A stretch of 41,416 nucleotides of DNA from Burkholderiaceae bacterium (GCA_947447945.1 CANFLR010000013.1:1-41416); one strand, 5' to 3'; positions 25,510 through 34,372 are shown, counted from the stretch's first letter. The notes: generated by a model from the letters alone, not told the origin. Made by a program: numbers and translations.

Positions 25510-26490
25510 ATGTTGAGAAAAATCAGCCAATATTTATTTCTATTTGCAGCAATGATGGCGCAAATACAAACAGCCAACTCTCAAGAATCATACCCGTCAA
25601 GTCCTGTAAAAGTGATCGTCACCTTTACAGCTGGAGGTGGAGCCGACTTTATGGGAAGAGTCATTTCTCAAAAATTATCCGAAAGTCTTAAACAGCCCTT
25701 CATTGTAGAAAACAAGCTCGGCGCTTCTGGTGTGATTGGATCTCAGTATGTAGTGCAGAGCAAACCGGATGGATACACACTACTGCTTGGCACTACAGGA
25801 ACCCATTCGACGAATTTTGCAACAATCCCCAATATTCCATATAACCCTAGCCAAGATTTCACTACTATCTCAATCTTTAGTGATGCGCCTTATTTACTCT
25901 GCGTTAATCCACAGTTAGGCATCAACTCCATCGCAGAATTAGTTAGATACTCTAAAGCCAATCCAGGCAAACTCACATATGGGTCTTCGGGGATAGGCAG
26001 CTCACCGCACTTAGGTTTTGAAGCCCTGAAAAAAAGTATTGGTCTTGACGCAACGCATATCCCCTATAAGGGACTGCCATCTGCAATGGTCGATGTCATG
26101 GGTGGTCAAATTTCAATGACCTTTGATTCAATTCCAAGCGCAGTGCCTCATATGAAAGCCGGTAAGGTGAAATGCATTGGCATTGGCAGCAAAGAACGCT
26201 CGCCCTCTCTGCCGGATATGCCCACAATTGCCGAGGCAAGTGGCACGAATTTTGCGATGGGGTCTTGGTATGGGTTATTTGGCCCTAAAGATATGCCAGA
26301 GAGTGTGGTCAACAAGTTATCAAACGGTATATTGAGGGCACTGAAAGATCCTGATTTTCAAGCTACCCTTCAACGAGTAGGCGCCACAGGCATGCCCATG
26401 ACGCCCAGTCAATCGAAGGCATATCTTGATAGTGACATTACTCGGTGGGTAAATATAGCCAAAGAATTGCAAATTTCTGCTCAACCATAG
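25510..26490 (+). CDS. Bug-type TTT substrate-binding protein, first gene of rightward operon
   Basis: This 326-residue receptor has a signal peptide (MLRKISQYLFLFAAMMAQI..., likely cleavage after ANS). The mature part contains YPSSPVKVIVTFTAGGGADFMGR, ENKLGASGVIGS in the loop that usually reads ENRGGAGG, and IPYKGLPSAMVDVMGGQI. An AAGGGGAC ribosome site lies just upstream of the ATG. The next gene starts 18 bases after its stop. It probably binds the acid processed by the downstream enolase-superfamily enzyme and dioxygenase. Confidence 0.88.
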   Translation: MLRKISQYLFLFAAMMAQIQTANSQESYPSSPVKVIVTFTAGGGADFMGRVISQKLSESLKQPFIVENKLGASGVIGSQYVVQSKPDGYTLLLGTTGTHSTNFATIPNIPYNPSQDFTTISIFSDAPYLLCVNPQLGINSIAELVRYSKANPGKLTYGSSGIGSSPHLGFEALKKSIGLDATHIPYKGLPSAMVDVMGGQISMTFDSIPSAVPHMKAGKVKCIGIGSKERSPSLPDMPTIAEASGTNFAMGSWYGLFGPKDMPESVVNKLSNGILRALKDPDFQATLQRVGATGMPMTPSQSKAYLDSDITRWVNIAKELQISAQP

Positions 26491-26507
26491 GCCACTGCAA
26501 CTCCAAT

Positions 26508-27635
26508 ATGTCTAACTCCCCATCCTTAATCATCAAATCAGTAGAGGCTATTCCAGTTGCTCTACCGCTAAAAAAATCAATGCATATGGCAGGTGTTGTA
26601 ATAAGCAATGCTTATAACTTAATTGTCCGCATTGAAACGCAAAATGGCATGATTGGCTGGGGTGAGTCTGCATCTGCCCCAACGATGACTGGTGATCTTT
26701 TGCCTGGGATGGTTGCTGCGGTTAGAGACCATCTTGCCCCCTTGTTGATTGGGCAAGATGCTCTCCATCATGCCGCCCTCATGGATAAAGTATCCAAGGA
26801 AATCTACCGCAACACGGGAGCAAAGTGTGCAATTGAATGTGCGCTACTAGACCTGTGCGGAAAAGCTCTTGGAATCCCTGTATACGATCTGATTGGTGGT
26901 GCTCGACGGCTTTGTTTTAACCCAATGGTTCTCTTAGGAAGTGGTAGTAGCGATGAAGATCTGCATGATGCGCTCTCAAAACAAAAAATGGGGATTGAAT
27001 TTTTCAAAATTAAAGTGGGTGCAAGGCCCATTCAGGAAGATATTGCACATACCCTCCGCTTAAGAAAAGAGCTAGGCCCAAATACCACCTTGTGTGCCGA
27101 TGCGAATATGGGCCTCACTTCAAGTGAAACTGTAGCTTATTGCAAGACAACTGAAAGTGTGAACTTACTATTTTTTGAACAACCTCTACGCAGCGGAAAT
27201 CTCAATGGAATGGCGCAACTAGCGAGTAGTATTTCCGTTCCACTCTGCGGCGATGAATCGATCACCGCAATCGAAGACATCATCTCCTTGAGTCAAGCCA
27301 AAGCGATTCAAGGCGTCAATCTGAAAATCATTAAATTAGGCGGAATCAGTCCCGTAATTAATGCCGCATATATTTGTGAAAGCCTGGGCTTATCCGTTAA
27401 TCTCGCCTGTAAAGTTGCCGAATCCAGCATTGCAGCAGCGGCACTATTTCATACTGGGGCAGTATTGCCAAATCTGGACTGGGGTATCAGTGTGACCAAT
27501 CAGTACTTAGCAGAGGATATCGTTCTTGATCCTATTAGAGCTATTGATGGGGTTGTGACTCTCGGACGAAAACCAGGATTAGGCATCGAAGTCGATGAGG
27601 AAAAAATGAGACGATTCACCATTGATGCTAAATAA
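26508..27635 (+). CDS. Enolase-superfamily enzyme, muconate-lactonizing (MLE) subgroup
   Basis: This protein of about 375 residues begins at the ATG at 26508; an earlier in-frame start overlapping the Bug gene adds 21 residues unlike the family. Catalytic features are KIK (Lys167, Lys169), metal ligands Asp198 (CADAN), Glu224 (FFEQP) and Asp249 (CGDE), and Lys273 (NLKIIK). Lysines on both sides of the barrel are typical of the MLE subgroup (cycloisomerases, racemases, o-succinylbenzoate synthase). The reaction begins by removing a proton alpha to a carboxylate. The precise substrate is unknown. The TauD-like gene follows after four bases, so the two are co-expressed. Confidence 0.87.
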   Translation: MSNSPSLIIKSVEAIPVALPLKKSMHMAGVVISNAYNLIVRIETQNGMIGWGESASAPTMTGDLLPGMVAAVRDHLAPLLIGQDALHHAALMDKVSKEIYRNTGAKCAIECALLDLCGKALGIPVYDLIGGARRLCFNPMVLLGSGSSDEDLHDALSKQKMGIEFFKIKVGARPIQEDIAHTLRLRKELGPNTTLCADANMGLTSSETVAYCKTTESVNLLFFEQPLRSGNLNGMAQLASSISVPLCGDESITAIEDIISLSQAKAIQGVNLKIIKLGGISPVINAAYICESLGLSVNLACKVAESSIAAAALFHTGAVLPNLDWGISVTNQYLAEDIVLDPIRAIDGVVTLGRKPGLGIEVDEEKMRRFTIDAK

Positions 27636-27638
27636 AAA

Positions 27639-28556
27639 ATGAAGATTACACCCTTAGCCTTCTGCTTGGGCGCCGAAGTTTCCGATCTCAACCTTGGTGA
27701 GCCAATCTCAGCCCATGATGCCCTCTTGCTTAAAAAGGCGTATTTAGATCATTTGCTACTCCTTTTTCCTAACCAAGATATCGCCGATCAAGATTTAATT
27801 CGGGTATCTTCGATTTTTGGCGAAATGATGCTTCCGCCTGCTGCACATGAGCGCTCAAGCGTGCAAAAAAGTGATGCCCCTCCAGAAATCACCGTTGTAT
27901 CCAATGTCAAGGTAAACGGGGTGCCCATTGGTGAACTTGGCGATGGCGAAGTCATTTGGCACAGCGATTACTCGTTCAAAGAAGTGATTGGCGGCATGCG
28001 CATTTTGCATGGGATTCTGATACCACCGCTTGAAGCGGGAGGCAGCACTGAATTTGCCAATATGTATGCAGCGTTTGATGATTTACCGCCTGATTTGAAA
28101 AAGTATGCATTAAATCACTCAATCAAACATGACATTGCTTACGACACCAATCGCGCATTAAGAATGGGCGCCACGCCAGTGACTGATCCTAGTAAAGGGG
28201 TTGGACCAATTCACCCCATGGTCTCAACACATCCAGAATCGAACTGTAATTCACTATTTTTAGGCAGGAGATTGGCTCACTACATCATGGGTGAAACACT
28301 TGAACAGTCAGAGAGGATACTAGATGCACTCTGGGAGCATGCTACGCAAGAAAAATACATCTATCGTCATGCATGGAAAAAAAATGATGTTGTGCTCTGG
28401 GATAATCGCTGCGTAATACACCGCCGTGGGTCTTTTGACTCGCAGCACGATCGTATTCTGCATGCCGCTCAAGTACAAGGTCACAAGCCTTTTCAGGCAG
28501 AAAATGCAGCAATATTTAAACCACATCATCGAGGTGCATCATTCTTTCAAAATTAA
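27639..28556 (+). CDS. TauD/TfdA family Fe(II)/2-oxoglutarate dioxygenase
   Basis: This 305-residue dioxygenase has His108-x-Asp110 (IWHSDYSF) and His261 (WDNRCVIHRRG) as iron ligands, and Arg272 as a candidate 2-oxoglutarate-binding arginine. TfdA-type enzymes hydroxylate a carbon next to a heteroatom or acid group and release an aldehyde or ketone. Taurine itself is an unlikely substrate, since no taurine transport genes are near. The neighbouring MLE-type enzyme, GST and Bug receptor suggest an ether-, ester- or acid-containing organic compound. The start lies four bases after the previous stop. Confidence 0.87.
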   Translation: MKITPLAFCLGAEVSDLNLGEPISAHDALLLKKAYLDHLLLLFPNQDIADQDLIRVSSIFGEMMLPPAAHERSSVQKSDAPPEITVVSNVKVNGVPIGELGDGEVIWHSDYSFKEVIGGMRILHGILIPPLEAGGSTEFANMYAAFDDLPPDLKKYALNHSIKHDIAYDTNRALRMGATPVTDPSKGVGPIHPMVSTHPESNCNSLFLGRRLAHYIMGETLEQSERILDALWEHATQEKYIYRHAWKKNDVVLWDNRCVIHRRGSFDSQHDRILHAAQVQGHKPFQAENAAIFKPHHRGASFFQN

Positions 28557-28585
28557 TAATTTGGGGTAGACCCGCCGCCTTAAAT

Positions 28586-29182
28586 GTGCAAAAAGTTTTA
28601 TGGTGTGCGCAAGAACTTGATCTTAGCTATGACAATATTGTGGCTGGCCAACACTATGGCCTAACAAAAGAGGTGAGTTTTTTAGCAATGAACCCTAATG
28701 GCCGGGTTCCGGTCATGAGTGACGATGGATTTATTCTCTACGAATCGAATGCCATTATTCGCTACCTTTGGGCAAAAACATTACCAACGGAACCTAGCCT
28801 CCAGCATCTTCAATCATGGGCTAGTCAAGATCGCTGGATGGAATGGACTTCAGCAACGCTGTATTACCCGCTATTTCGTGAATTCTATATTTATTTTGCG
28901 CGCACCCCTGCTGCTGAATTAAATACCAGTAAGGCAGATCAATTACATCGTTCAGTCTATCCATTATTAAAGATAGTGGATGATCAACTAGCTCAAACGC
29001 CTTATATTGCAGGCAATACATTCTCCATGGCGGATATCCCGCTAGGCGTCCTGGTTGATAAATGGGAAAGAATCGATCAGCAAAAATCTCGTTTACTCAA
29101 TGTGAGTCTTTACTATGAGCGCTTACTGAAACGTGAGCACTATCGCAACCATGTTACGCAATACGCATTAAATGCAATTTAG
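28586..29182 (+). CDS. Glutathione S-transferase family protein with no canonical full-length start
   Basis: The coordinates use the first canonical in-frame start, GTG at 28586. They give 198 residues with the cis-proline motif NGRVPVM (38-44), the glutathione-contact ESNAI (53-57) and an all-helical C-terminal domain. Homology continues upstream in frame: codons from 28553 read LIIWGRPAALN, matching the family's usual N-terminal strand and active-site loop. No ATG, GTG or TTG precedes that stretch before the dioxygenase stop at 28554-28556. The real start may be ATT at 28559 or ATA at 28556, or the original start codon may have been lost. A protein from 28586 would lack the first strand and the catalytic Ser/Cys loop. 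Confidence 0.75.
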   Translation: MQKVLWCAQELDLSYDNIVAGQHYGLTKEVSFLAMNPNGRVPVMSDDGFILYESNAIIRYLWAKTLPTEPSLQHLQSWASQDRWMEWTSATLYYPLFREFYIYFARTPAAELNTSKADQLHRSVYPLLKIVDDQLAQTPYIAGNTFSMADIPLGVLVDKWERIDQQKSRLLNVSLYYERLLKREHYRNHVTQYALNAI

Positions 29183-29200
29183 CCCTTTCAAGAAAAGCCC

Positions 29201-30178
29201 ATGTTAAAACACATCAAATTCATAGCCCTCCTCGCCGGCCTTGCGCTATTTTTCTGTGCCAATGGCCATGCTGCAGATAAGTATCCAAGCAAACCCATTA
29301 GAATCGTCATCCCCTTCCCGGCTGCTGGTGCACTTGATTCCGCTGTCAGAGCGATCGGAGATCCTCTGGGCGAAAAACTGAAACAAACCATTATTTTAGA
29401 TAACAAGCCTGGTGCCGGATCTCGCTTAGGCGCTGAAATTGTTGCCAACTCACCAGGTGATGGATACACCCTTTTAATCGCCACGCCAGCCTCAACGACA
29501 ATGGCTCCTTTATTGGTTAGCAGCCTAAATTACTCGCCTGATAAAGACTTGCTGCCCCTCATGCGCGTTGCCGAAATTGTCAATGTAATGGTGGTCCCAA
29601 CAAATCGCGGCATTAACTCGGTAAGCGAATTTCTAACTTGGGCAAAGAACCGCAAAGAGCCTATTAAATATGGGAGCTCTGGCATTGGCTCTGCTGACCA
29701 CTTAGTTGCTGAATTTTTTAAACAAACAACCGGCCTCGATCTTATCCATGTCCCTTATAAAGGTGGCGGCCTCGCGATGATCGATTTAGCCTCAGGTGAT
29801 ATAGACGTTAGCTTTACCACTTATGCTGCAGCAAGTGCAGTATTGAGCTCTGGCAAGATAAAAGCATTAGCGGTTCTGACAAGCACGCGTCAGAAATTCT
29901 TGCCAAATTTACCAGCGATCAACGAGACCATCCCAGGTTTGTCGATTAGTAATTGGGCTGGATTTTTCACTCCCAAAAATACACCGCTTAGCATTCGTGA
30001 AAAATTATTTAAAGATATTACAGAGGTATCTAAAAATCCCGATGTGCGTGCCAAAGAAAATCAAGCAGGCCTTGAGGTCAATCTCAGTACCTCTATAGCA
30101 GAGTTTGAAAAGGATCTCGCCGATGAAAAGCGTCGCTGGTCAAAAATCATCAAAGAAGCAAATATTACAGCTGAATAA
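29201..30178 (+). CDS. Bug-type TTT substrate-binding protein in rightward operon
   Basis: This 325-residue receptor has a signal peptide (MLKHIKFIALLAGLALFF..., cleavage likely after GHAAD or nearby). The mature start is YPSKPIRIVIPFPAAGALDSAVR; here the usual PGGGxD loop reads AAGALD, which may change ligand recognition. DNKPGAGSRLGAE and VPYKGGGLAMID follow. It is the second Bug gene of the same operon as the MLE-type enzyme, TauD-like dioxygenase and GST, and lies 18 bases after the GST stop. Two receptors in one operon could serve two related acids. Confidence 0.87.
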   Translation: MLKHIKFIALLAGLALFFCANGHAADKYPSKPIRIVIPFPAAGALDSAVRAIGDPLGEKLKQTIILDNKPGAGSRLGAEIVANSPGDGYTLLIATPASTTMAPLLVSSLNYSPDKDLLPLMRVAEIVNVMVVPTNRGINSVSEFLTWAKNRKEPIKYGSSGIGSADHLVAEFFKQTTGLDLIHVPYKGGGLAMIDLASGDIDVSFTTYAAASAVLSSGKIKALAVLTSTRQKFLPNLPAINETIPGLSISNWAGFFTPKNTPLSIREKLFKDITEVSKNPDVRAKENQAGLEVNLSTSIAEFEKDLADEKRRWSKIIKEANITAE

Positions 30179-30190
30179 AAGGATAGAGAT

Positions 30191-30946
30191 ATGAATAGCT
30201 TTCAAGACCAATGCGTCATTGTTACCGGCGCAGCCACTGGTATAGGTGAAGCTTGTGCAATTCAGCTTGCCCATAAAGGGGCAACAGTAGTCATTATGGA
30301 TTTCAATCGGCAAGGTGCGGAAGACGTTGCAAAAAAAATCCAGGCATTTGGCGGAAAGGCTCTTGTAGCAGTAACTGATTTAAATTCCTGGGAAGCCACC
30401 AAATCAAAGATTGATGAAATTGCAGATTCTGAAACTGGTATTCATGCATTGATTCACAGTGCGGGAGGTTTTCCTAATTATGTAAACCTACTTGACTGCT
30501 CAATCGAGGCATGGGATGCGGTAGTCAATTCAAATCTACGCTCAATGTTCTATCTTTTAAAAGCAGTTGCACCCCATATGATGAAAAATCAGTACGGGAG
30601 GTTCGTATCGGTTTCGAGTATGGCTGCTCGTAGCGGCACCAACCCTAATCCGCCTCATTACACTGCCGCAAAAGGAGGCATGCTTGCATTAACACGTCAA
30701 GCGGCCAAAGATCTTGGCCCTTATGGCATAACCGTCAATGCAGTTGCTCCTGCCAATGTCACCACACCAAGAACAAATGCTATTAGAACCGCAGAAAGAG
30801 TAGCGCACATACAAAAAACAACTCCTCTTGGCAGGCTCGCCGAGGCCGATGAAATTGCACATGCAATTGTCTTTCTTGCCAGCCTTGAAGCCAGCTACAT
30901 CACGGGAATTACGATGGATGTAAACGGTGGCGCAACGATGATTTAG
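30191..30946 (+). CDS. SDR family oxidoreductase, last gene of rightward operon
   Basis: This 251-residue classical SDR has TGAATGIG at 12-19, Ser142/143, Tyr157 and Lys161. The NNAG motif reads HSAGG (about 89-93), a common variant. The C-terminus YITGITMDVNGGATMI is typical. An AAGGATAGAGAT ribosome-site stretch precedes the ATG, 12 bases after the Bug stop. It ends directly at a hairpin terminator (30954-30986), which closes the operon that begins at 25510. Substrate unknown. Confidence 0.88.
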   Translation: MNSFQDQCVIVTGAATGIGEACAIQLAHKGATVVIMDFNRQGAEDVAKKIQAFGGKALVAVTDLNSWEATKSKIDEIADSETGIHALIHSAGGFPNYVNLLDCSIEAWDAVVNSNLRSMFYLLKAVAPHMMKNQYGRFVSVSSMAARSGTNPNPPHYTAAKGGMLALTRQAAKDLGPYGITVNAVAPANVTTPRTNAIRTAERVAHIQKTTPLGRLAEADEIAHAIVFLASLEASYITGITMDVNGGATMI

Positions 30947-30953
30947 GTTGCGC

Positions 30954-30986
30954 CCTGAGGAGCCCTTCTAGTCCTTCAGGTTTTTT
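30954..30986 (+). terminator. Intrinsic terminator of the rightward Bug/MLE/TauD operon
   Basis: CCTGAGGA pairs with TCCTTCAGG with one bulged T, followed by six T residues. It lies eight bases after the SDR stop and overlaps the last codons of the convergent LysR gene. Confidence 0.75.
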
Positions 30987-31855
30987 CTATATTTCGCTAT
31001 CAGCATATCTATTAAGATCTGCGTTGCTGGCGATAAATTAGCATTTTCACGTGTAAATATCGCAGCAGATCTTGAGATTTCCGGGCGAATTGGTATGGCG
31101 ACTAATTTTTTGTAATTTAACATCATTCTTTTGGTCATAATGGTGGCCAATTGAGAATCTCCAATCGTTTCCAAGATTGCGTCAATTGAATTCATTTCCA
31201 TCACGATATCGGGCTTGGTCAAGATTTCTACAAACGCCATGTCGATCAATCTTCTAGCCATATATTCAGCCGATAACAGCGCTAACTTTGTATGGGTAAT
31301 ATCCTCAACTGAGACGTGAGTACGATCTGATAGTAGATGTCGTTTAGAAACAATCAACATCAAATCTTCACGAAATAGCTCCTCTGCACAGATCAGTTCT
31401 GTTGCCTCAGGACCATAACCCAAACCAAAGGCTAATTCACCATCGCGAATTTGCCTTTGCATTTCCCCTGTAGGTAACTCCACCACCTTCACCTTGATGC
31501 CCGGATACGATTGCGAAAATTCCGAAAGAATGGGTGGCAGTAAGTTATTAGTGAAGGCTGAGATTGCACCAATCACCACGCTTCCAACCTGCAAGCCTTG
31601 ATACCCCTGAATTGCAGCCTTACCATCCTCAATTTCTTTGATTGCCTGATTGGCATAGCGGGCAAATATTTCACCCGCTCCAGTTAGTCTGATAGATCTT
31701 GATGACCGATCCAATAAATCACAATTTAATTCTGTTTCCAACTGTCGCATTTGATGGGACAAAGTTGGCTGCGTGACATAAAGCTCTTCTGATGCCTTTG
31801 TGAAGCTTCCAAGGCGCGATATGGCTAAAAAATATTTTAGATGTCGTAATTCCAT
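30968..31855 (-). CDS. LysR-family transcriptional regulator
   Basis: This 295-residue protein has a typical LysR N-terminal winged helix (LGSFTKASEELYVTQPTLSHQMRQLE at about 16-41) and a two-lobed effector-binding domain from about 90. It is divergent from the GlcD-like dehydrogenase and convergent with the SDR-ending operon. Its own promoter region carries ATAG-N7-CTAT boxes, one sharing an 11-mer with the divergent promoter at 25415-25441. I therefore infer autoregulation and control of the Bug/MLE/TauD operon and perhaps the amidohydrolase operon. The inducer is likely the transported acid or a product. Confidence 0.92.
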   Translation of the reverse strand: MELRHLKYFLAISRLGSFTKASEELYVTQPTLSHQMRQLETELNCDLLDRSSRSIRLTGAGEIFARYANQAIKEIEDGKAAIQGYQGLQVGSVVIGAISAFTNNLLPPILSEFSQSYPGIKVKVVELPTGEMQRQIRDGELAFGLGYGPEATELICAEELFREDLMLIVSKRHLLSDRTHVSVEDITHTKLALLSAEYMARRLIDMAFVEILTKPDIVMEMNSIDAILETIGDSQLATIMTKRMMLNYKKLVAIPIRPEISRSAAIFTRENANLSPATQILIDMLIAKYRKNLKD

Positions 31856-31865
31856 GTTTTTTATT

Positions 31866-31911
31866 ATAGATGAAACCTATGAAAACTATTAAAATATAGG
31901 TATTGATCTAT
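31866..31911. promoter_or_regulatory. LysR-type boxes between lysR and the GlcD-like gene
   Basis: ATAGATGAAACCTAT (31866-31880) fits ATAG-N7-CTAT with T-N11-A. A second element, ATAG-N8-CTAT, lies at 31896-31911. ACCTAT and ATAGGT also form a longer imperfect pair across the two. The position between divergent genes is standard for LysR autoregulation. Confidence 0.55.
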
Positions 31912-31961
31912 TTAATGTTACAAGTTATTTTCATACCAATCAAACTATAGAGAGTCATATT

Positions 31962-33374
31962 TTGCATAACGATTTCATTCAAGAGCTCAGCAATTTAATC
32001 GGCACAAAGAATGTCTTACTTGACATTGATAGTCAAAAAAAATATGTCAGCGATTGGTTTGGGCGGGCAACTGGAGTGGCACTGGCGGTAGCAAGGCCGG
32101 CCAATACAGAAGAAGTAGCTTCAATTGTCAAGCTATCAGCAAAATATCAAGTATCGATTGTTCCGCAGGGCGGCAATACCGGCTTAGTTGGAGGCGGACT
32201 ACCAAATAGTAGCGGCAAAGAACTAGTGCTATCGCTTGAGCGAATCAACAAAATCCGCTCCCTTGACCCCCTTGGGAAAACAATTTCCGTAGACGCTGGG
32301 GTTATTTTAGAAAATTTACACAATTATGCTCACGCACATGGTTTGGAATTCCCGCTAACGATGGGCTCCCAAGGGAGTGCGACTGTTGGAGGGCTACTCT
32401 CTACTAACGCTGGTGGTACAGCGGTATTGCGCTATGGAAATGCTAGGGAACAATGTTTGGGTCTAGAAGTCATTACCGCTGAAGGTGAAATCTGGAATGG
32501 CATGAGAAGTTTGCGAAAAGATAATACTGGGTATGATTTAAGAGATATTTTCATCGGGGCAGAGGGAACCCTGGGAATCATCACCGGAGCGGTATTAAGA
32601 TTGATTCCATCTCCTAAGGCTCGCTTATCTGCATTATTAAGCCTAGATTCTCCAAGCTTGGCAATTCAACTCTTGGAGTTTGTACAAACCAAAGCGAATT
32701 CTCAGCTCACTGCTTTTGAGCTCATCTCAAATACCTGCCTAAGTCTAGTGGATCAATACTTTCCACAATTTCCTTATCCGTTTTCATCCAAAACGCCATA
32801 CTGCGTACTAATCGAAATCAGCGATAACGAAAGCGAAGAGCATGCTTATGAGCTAATGAATACCATGCTTGAGCAAGCATTTGAAAAAGAATTCATAACA
32901 GATGCCATCATCCCTCAATCATTGGCTCAATCTAAACGCTTTTGGGAAATACGCGAACATATCCCCCTTGCGCAAGTAGAAGATGGGAAAAATATTAAGC
33001 ATGATATCTCTCTGCCTATTTCAAAAATTCCTCACTTTATCGAGCAGGCAAGCTTAATCATTCTCAAACAATTTCCAAATGCTCGCATTATTGATTTTGG
33101 TCACTTAGGGGATGGTAATTTGCACTACAACGTAGCAGCCCCAAGCGGGGAAAGCGCCGATGTCTTTATGAAAAATAAAGGCAAGATGAATGAATTAGTC
33201 CATGACCTAGTGGATCAGATGGGTGGTTCAATCTCTGCGGAGCATGGCATAGGCGCAAACAAGGCTCATGAACTCATCAAATATAAAAATCCAATAGAGC
33301 TTGAGCTGATGAGAAAGATTAAAAAAAGCTTAGATCCAAAGGGGATATTTAATCCCGAAAAAATACTGGTGTAG
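31962..33374 (+). CDS. GlcD-like FAD-linked D-2-hydroxyacid dehydrogenase
   Basis: This 470-residue FAD-binding protein (PCMH fold) has PQGGNTGLVGGG at 68-79 and LRDIFIGAEGTLGIITGA near 193-210. Its C-terminal FAD-oxidase domain has the HLGDGNLHYN motif (381-390) that holds the catalytic metal and histidines. It matches D-lactate, D-2-hydroxyglutarate and glycolate (GlcD) dehydrogenases that oxidise 2-hydroxy acids to 2-oxo acids and pass electrons to quinone or an ETF. The start is TTG at 31962. There is no GlcE or GlcF partner nearby, which favours a single-subunit enzyme. It lies 106 bases from the divergent LysR gene and may belong to its regulon. Confidence 0.88.
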   Translation: MHNDFIQELSNLIGTKNVLLDIDSQKKYVSDWFGRATGVALAVARPANTEEVASIVKLSAKYQVSIVPQGGNTGLVGGGLPNSSGKELVLSLERINKIRSLDPLGKTISVDAGVILENLHNYAHAHGLEFPLTMGSQGSATVGGLLSTNAGGTAVLRYGNAREQCLGLEVITAEGEIWNGMRSLRKDNTGYDLRDIFIGAEGTLGIITGAVLRLIPSPKARLSALLSLDSPSLAIQLLEFVQTKANSQLTAFELISNTCLSLVDQYFPQFPYPFSSKTPYCVLIEISDNESEEHAYELMNTMLEQAFEKEFITDAIIPQSLAQSKRFWEIREHIPLAQVEDGKNIKHDISLPISKIPHFIEQASLIILKQFPNARIIDFGHLGDGNLHYNVAAPSGESADVFMKNKGKMNELVHDLVDQMGGSISAEHGIGANKAHELIKYKNPIELELMRKIKKSLDPKGIFNPEKILV

Positions 33375-33476
33375 ACAAATGAGAAGGTCTATGACTCAAT
33401 GATGTCATATTCATCACCAGCGAATTGAATCGCTAAGCGTACATTTATTAATATTAATTTTTTGGATTCATCCTAA

Positions 33477-34361
33477 ATGAATAAAAAACCTATTGGCATC
33501 ATCGGTCTTGGACTAATGGGCCAAGCATTTTCAAAACAACTAGAACTGCACGGATTCCCTACCCTTGGATTTGATATACAAGAACTTTGTTGCGAGCAAT
33601 TTGGTAAAGATAAAACCACCACATCTGCAGCAGCACTTGCTGAGCAGTGCCAAACTCTTGTTTTGTGCTTATTTAATGCCAAACAAATTCAGGAGGTTCT
33701 GCTAGGAGATGCTGGATTAGTAACAATCCCCCACAACCCACCACTAAATATTATTTGTACAAGCACCTGTGAGCCAGATGAATTAATCGACATTGCAAAA
33801 GCTTGTGAAAACTTCTCGGTTCGCTTTCTTGAAATGCCCATATCCGGAACCAGCAAACAAGTTGCAGACGGCGATAGTCTTGGGCTCGTAGGTGGAGATG
33901 CCCAGCTGGTAGAAGATTTGTCGCCGGTTTTGGATGCAATGTGCCAAAGAAGAATGTATGTAGGGGATATGGGTAGTGCTAGCAAAGCTAAATTAGCCAT
34001 TAATTTAGTACTAGGCTTACATCGAGCTGCTTTAGCTGAAGGCTTAGTATTTGGGAGTCGCATTGGCTTAGATCCCAATACCTTACTCAATCTATTGCAA
34101 AACTCTGCGGCAGCTTCAAATGTAATGCCGATAAAAGGTCCTGCAATGGTTCAACGCGAATACGATCAACCACAAAGCAGAGTAGACCAAAATCTCAAGG
34201 ATTTTGGTCTCATTACAAAACTGGCGTCCAAAGTAAAACAGCCCTTACCACTTACTACTCAGTATGTCGATTTACTGCAATCCTGCCTTGACCGCGGTGA
34301 AGGCAAAAAAGATAACGCAATTATCATTGAGGCAATTCGACGTCGTGGTGAGACCTCTTAA
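33477..34361 (+). CDS. Beta-hydroxyacid dehydrogenase (HIBADH family), copy 1
   Basis: This 294-residue NAD(P)-dependent enzyme has the cofactor motif GLGLMG (10-15), substrate-site PISGTS (121-126), and catalytic Lys172 with Asn176 in SASKAKLAINL. Family members include 3-hydroxyisobutyrate, tartronate semialdehyde and glyoxylate/succinic-semialdehyde reductases. The usual DAPVSGG reads EMPISGT, so the substrate may differ from copy 2. The gene is convergent with the second family member, with 11 bases between the stops. It follows the GlcD-like gene by about 100 bases on the same strand, possibly from its own promoter. Confidence 0.87.
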   Translation: MNKKPIGIIGLGLMGQAFSKQLELHGFPTLGFDIQELCCEQFGKDKTTTSAAALAEQCQTLVLCLFNAKQIQEVLLGDAGLVTIPHNPPLNIICTSTCEPDELIDIAKACENFSVRFLEMPISGTSKQVADGDSLGLVGGDAQLVEDLSPVLDAMCQRRMYVGDMGSASKAKLAINLVLGLHRAALAEGLVFGSRIGLDPNTLLNLLQNSAAASNVMPIKGPAMVQREYDQPQSRVDQNLKDFGLITKLASKVKQPLPLTTQYVDLLQSCLDRGEGKKDNAIIIEAIRRRGETS

Positions 34362-34372
34362 TAAACCGAAGA

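Noticed and set aside
25440-25691. 83-codon frame overlapping the start of the Bug gene at 25510
   Set aside because: It runs out of frame through the Bug signal peptide, which has a good ribosome site and clear family homology; its start lies in the operator region.
27639-28556. Taurine dioxygenase (TauD) as a specific function
   Set aside because: Only the family motifs are present; there is no taurine transport or desulfonation gene in its operon, and the sulfonate island is separated by a terminator.
33473-34090. Long antisense frames under HIBADH copy 1
   Set aside because: Shadow frames of a well-supported gene; composition without domain features.
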